From NCBI GenBank assembly GCA_963854835.1, contig OY978526.1:74930418-74994417 (forward strand): a DNA stretch of 64,000 nucleotides, given 5' to 3'. The stretch comes from Megamerina dolium. Lineage: Eukaryota > Arthropoda > Insecta > Diptera > Megamerinidae. The notes beneath the pieces were generated by a model. It had not been told where the DNA came from, did no database searches, and worked only from the letters and a program-made list of their open reading frames with translations. The translations under genes were made by a program, and so were the position numbers. Below are positions 60,480 through 64,000 of this stretch, piece by piece; position 1 is the stretch's first letter, and each line of letters opens with the position of its first letter.

Positions 60480-61990
60480 GCTGAAACAATTTAGAATTTC
60501 CAGTACAAACTAAGACTTCACAGGTTATATTTCATAACGGGGTATGTTTGATTCTTCTATTGGAATGGATGTGTTCAATGTTCAAACATTATTTATATAA
60601 TTTGAGAAATTTTCCTGGAAAATATTTTTGCATAGAGGATAGCTTTCCGAGCATTATTTGTTTTTGATAATAAATAGCATCACAAATTTGTGCCGTATCT
60701 GTCTTAGCACTCTCAAATATATTATCGTATATTGGAAAATTATGATTTTATATTTTATCCGTCACGGTATATCTATAAAGTACATACTTAATACTCACCT
60801 ATGACTATATACCAATGTATATCATATACATATTTAAATACGTAAGTATATAGGACTGAATTGAATTCTGATAAGAATTCCCTAGTTTCTCGTTTTTACT
60901 GTTGAACAAGTAGAAAACACACAAAAAAAACTAGTACATTTTGTTACTCTATAATGGCATCATTATTAGATTAGTTAGATAGTGAATTATCCATTCATAA
61001 ACACTCTTACACACCCTCGAGACTTCATTCATATTACATCTACATGTGCGGATATGTACATACATACAACACATAAATACATATAGTGTAATGAGAAAAA
61101 AAAATCCGAATAATAAGTAATAATAATTATATGTACTTGTTTTATGAAAATGAGGTCGTTAATTAATGTTGTGGAAAATTGTGATAAAGTTTAATAAGTA
61201 GAGTACTCGATAATGTTATGAGTGAGGTTTGATTCACATAAATAACATGTACAATTCAGATACATACTATTTAACATGCAATAGATCTGTTGAAAATTTC
61301 AGAAAGTTATATTTTTCTAAACAACTTTGGCTGGTTGTATCCTTCAACATCAGTAGGTCTTAGCGAGATTTATGGCTCAAAACGGCATTTTGTTTGCTAC
61401 TTGAGCTACCCTGGTCGCAGCCATTCTACCTACCTACCTACTTACATTTTTCTATGTACTCAAAACTTTGCTGAAATCTCTTTTAAGAAAAAATAAGATT
61501 TCAAAGCAAAACTTCATTTTTCAAACACTTCTAATTTATTCTGCTATAAGTGTTTGCATGGAATTTCTTTTAGATTCATCAAGAAAAATATGAACATGAT
61601 TTATAAAATAATTCAAGTTTAAAATAAACATCAATTATGGCAAAGAAGATCATTTAATATTCTCTAGAGTCCGCAGTGCAAATGCTTCTTTTTCTTTATG
61701 AAGCACTTTTTAATTCTTACTGATAGTTTCTCTTTCTATTTGCATTCTTCTTCCATATACATATTTAATAACACCTCAAAATTCATGCAAAAATGACTCA
61801 GTGATGGCTCCTACTTTAAACCGAAAGGCTAATCTAAATCTAAAAATTCATCTTAAATTAAGTATTGATTTTTTTGACATATTTCTCCTACAAAAATCTG
61901 TCAAAATACCGGTACTTGATTCAAAATTATCATAATTTTGAGTATAACTACGGACCAATATATTGGCTGTGCCAAAAAATTTTCACAATT
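60480..61990. other. Gene-free AT-rich stretch
   Basis: A (CTAC)n run at about 61425-61445 could be the tail of another minus-strand LINE remnant, because the LINE copy that follows ends in the same kind of repeat. No gene recognised. Confidence 0.5.
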
Positions 61991-61994
61991 TTTC

Positions 61995-62617
61995 TATTAC
62001 CTACTTACCTACTTACTAATGAGGCCATAACAACCAAATATCGATTTAGGGCGAAAATAACATGCTTCGCCTGCCATCTCTGTTCTTCACTAGTTGGCGC
62101 CAATTAGAAATTCCAAGCGCCGTCAGGATCTCCAGTACTTGATCCTTCCACCGGAGGTTTGGTCTTCCTGTGCTTTACTATGTCAATATCGTCATACAGC
62201 TCGTACAGCTCATGGTTGTACCTTATTCGGTACTCGCCACCAATGCAAATAGGTCCAAAGATCTTGTGTAGAACTTTTTTCTCGAAAACTCCAAGCATTC
62301 GCTCATCCGAGGTGGAAATTGTCCAGGCTTCAGCGCCATATGTTGGGACAGGCATGATGAGAGACTTGTAAAGTGTAGTTTTCGTTCTTCGAGAGAGGGC
62401 TCGACTTCTCAATTGCTTACTCAGTCCAAAGTAACACCTGTTAGCAAGAGTTATCCTACGCATAATCTCCAGGCTGACGTCATTACTGCTGTTAATGCTG
62501 GTTTCAAGATAGACAAAGTCCCTTACTACTTCAAAAGCGTAGTTGTCAACAGTGACATGCTGTCCAAAACGCCGGGACTCTTTGTTTATTTTTCTATTAC
62601 ATGGGTTTAATGTTGTC
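61995..62617 (-). pseudogene. 3' part of a non-LTR retrotransposon, minus strand, same family as 59.4 kb
   Basis: A minus-strand frame is open from about 62617 to 62104. It reads NKESRRFGQHVTVDNYAFEV, VRDFVYLETSINSSNDVSLE, IMRRITLANRCYFGLSKQLR, SRALSRRTKTTLYKSLIMPV, PTYGAEAWTISTSDERML and KKVLHKIFGPICIGGEYRIR. This is the thumb and linker region following the reverse transcriptase palm of LINE proteins. After NHELYELYDDIDIVKH it jumps to KTKPPVEGSSTGDPDGAWNF, so the RLRWxGHVxRM-type segment has been deleted. The 3' end has a TAAGTAGG-type tail (about 61998-62020). It is truncated at the 5' end and has no active-site palm. Confidence 0.82.
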
Positions 62618-62852
62618 TACCTCTGGTATTATACAGAGAACTGGGTAATACTATAGACCGTGTTAAAGGTGACTTCATAGATAGATTTGAAAGAAAAACC
62701 AAATTACATTTTTTATGCATTCCACTTGAAAATGAATGAAAATAAGTTAGAAATTATTATTTATTTGAAAAGGGTTGATTCAAAAATTAAACACTATGAC
62801 TACAGCACTTTTGTGCTATAAAAAAGAAAGAAATTAAATTAATTTTGAAATT

Positions 62853-63280
62853 CCATTTATAAACATGGAAAACCTCCAATGCAGATGGCTATGTAAATTT
62901 ATGCAGTTTGTAGTCATGATGCTGTATCAGAAAGAACAACCCATGAATTATTTGATCACTCTTGTTCCTGAAATTTCGATGTCTTAAAATGATGTTTGCT
63001 TTGGTCGATCAATCACAAAAAAAAAGTTCATGAAATTCTATAAAAAATTGAGATATACCCACGTGAACATTACTAGGAAGCGGAAACGTCCATCATCAAA
63101 CAGGTTGAAGCCATTTAAGAAAGACTGGATACAAAAAGAAGATCGATGTTTGAGTGTCATATGAATTAACAGTGCAGAATTTAATCGACCAAATTTCCAT
63201 CTGCAAAACTCTACTGAAACGAAACGAAATTGAATCACTTTTGAAGAAACGAAGCGAGGATTGACGCTCGTACCGATGCT
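62853..63280 (+). pseudogene. 5' half of a mariner transposase, decayed
   Basis: Plus-strand pieces in order are IYAVCSHDAVSERTTHELFD (near 62900), SCSxNFDVLK, then HLRKTGYKKKIDV*VSYELT (near 63110, with a stop in place of the Trp of the WVPHEL-type linker). Next come VQNLIDQISICKTLLKRNEI and ESLLKKRSED (to about 63265). The copy breaks off just before the first catalytic motif. It belongs to a different mariner group from the elements at 55 kb and 63.4 kb. Confidence 0.65.
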
Positions 63281-63350
63281 GCATGATTATGATTGTTTCT
63301 GATCTAGACCTCTAGATTTAGATCTCTACTGTCAACAACTGACACATTTA

Positions 63351-64000
63351 CCAGGTGTACAAGCTTAAATCCGCTGTTTGCTCGTAGATGGCGTTAGTGA
63401 GCATATTGAGCTATATATCGACTGTGCATCCTTTTTTTATGATTTCGACATCTGTTTACATCAATTAGTAAACATCATCAGTGATTTCATACAACAACAT
63501 ATATTTTTCCTCGTATAATCATGTCTAGTTTCGTGCCAGAAAAAGAGCATATGCGGGAAGCTCTACTTTTTTGCTTCAGTTTGAAGAAATCTGCTGCTGA
63601 GTCGCATCGAATGCTTGTGATACAGTGCGCTATCGGAAACCAATTGCAGAGACTGGTTTCGTCGGTTCAAAGAAAGCCATTTTGACTGGAGTAACAAGAA
63701 GCGTGAAAATATACAAAGAAAAGTTGAGGATCATGATTTGCAGGCTCTTTTGGACGAGGACGATACCCAATCGCAAAAAATTCTTGCCGAACAGTTAGGT
63801 GTTACTCAACAAGCCATTTCCATACGATTACGAGTCATGGGGAAGGTTCACAAATTTGGAAAATGGGTACCCCATGAATTGAACGATAGGCAGATGGAGC
63901 GACGCCAAACCACATGCGAAATCTTGCTTGCTAGACAAAAATGAAAGTCGTTCCTGCATCTTGTGGTGACTTGCGAAGATCGTGGGTCGATCCCGGCCAC
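63351..64000 (+). mobile_element. Mos1-like (mauritiana subfamily) mariner, 5' part, cut by window end
   Basis: The element begins CCAGGTGTACAAG at 63351, directly after TA (63349-63350). This is the known terminal word of Mos1-type mariners. A leader of 170 bp precedes the transposase. The right end is outside the window. Confidence 0.85.
63521..64000 (+). pseudogene. Mos1-like mariner transposase, frameshifted, 3' end outside window
   Basis: ATG at 63521 opens MSSFVPEKEHMREALLFCFS, then LKKSAAESHRMLV. Near 63620 the frame is lost and continues two bases on as RDWFRRFKESHFDWSNKK. The same frame then gives DHDLQALLDEDDTQSQKILA, EQLGVTQQAISIRLRVMGKV (second helix-turn-helix) and the WVPHELNDRQMERRQ linker motif, and a TGA follows ARQK at 63942-63944. 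After that nonsense codon the frame still reads KSFLHLVVTCED before the window ends. The copy has at least one frameshift and one stop, so it is inactive. The close match to Mos1 motifs implies a younger insertion than most others here. Confidence 0.85.

Overview
The window looks like nuclear DNA from a higher dipteran fly, most probably a tephritid fruit fly. The grounds are very AT-rich sequence, long gene-poor stretches, fly-type microsatellites (CATA, GAT, CAG, CA), a short GT..AG intron, and a rich set of mariner-type elements. One of these is a DD41D element like rosa, which was first described from Ceratitis rosa. The species assignment is inference. No prokaryotic gene, operon or CRISPR array is present.

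Only the first 1.3 kb holds a cellular gene. Two 3' coding exons of a plus-strand gene (1-268 and 537-859) are joined in frame across a 268-bp intron. They end in a TGA followed by C. The same frame then stays open for 160 more codons to a TAG at 1340-1342, with ordinary insect low-complexity protein composition, so this is a strong candidate for stop-codon readthrough. I do not recognise the gene. The 3' UTR follows.

The remaining roughly 62 kb is intergenic or intronic DNA filled with transposon relics. DNA transposons: a DD41D relic (2.2-2.8 kb), a complete-ended but internally deleted rosa-like DD41D element (7151-8350), mariner relics (17.7, 18.7, 29.6, 49.3, 62.9 kb), a 549-bp internally deleted mariner with matching ends (50939-51487), a nearly full irritans-like mariner (55.0-56.2 kb), a Tc1/mariner-superfamily helix-turn-helix relic on the minus strand (60.1-60.5 kb), and the 5' end of a Mos1-like mariner cut by the window end (63351-). 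Two terminal-inverted-repeat elements without coding sequence have clean target duplications: a TTAA-flanked one (12558-13454) and a TTA-flanked one (26691-27217).

Retroelements: a tRNA-derived SINE family with at least eight copies plus fragments, several with perfect target-site duplications, and five non-LTR retrotransposon tails (9.2, 34.0, 44.4, 59.4, 62.1 kb). Tandem DNA: a degenerate 31-bp minisatellite (37.3-38.6 kb) split by a SINE, a dispersed family of degenerate ~165-bp repeats in both orientations at eight or more places, and a ~155-bp repeat array (58.3-59.4 kb) interrupted by a ~407-bp GATTAATC-rich insertion.

The pieces form no pathway. They record successive waves of invasion, duplication and decay next to the 3' end of one host gene.
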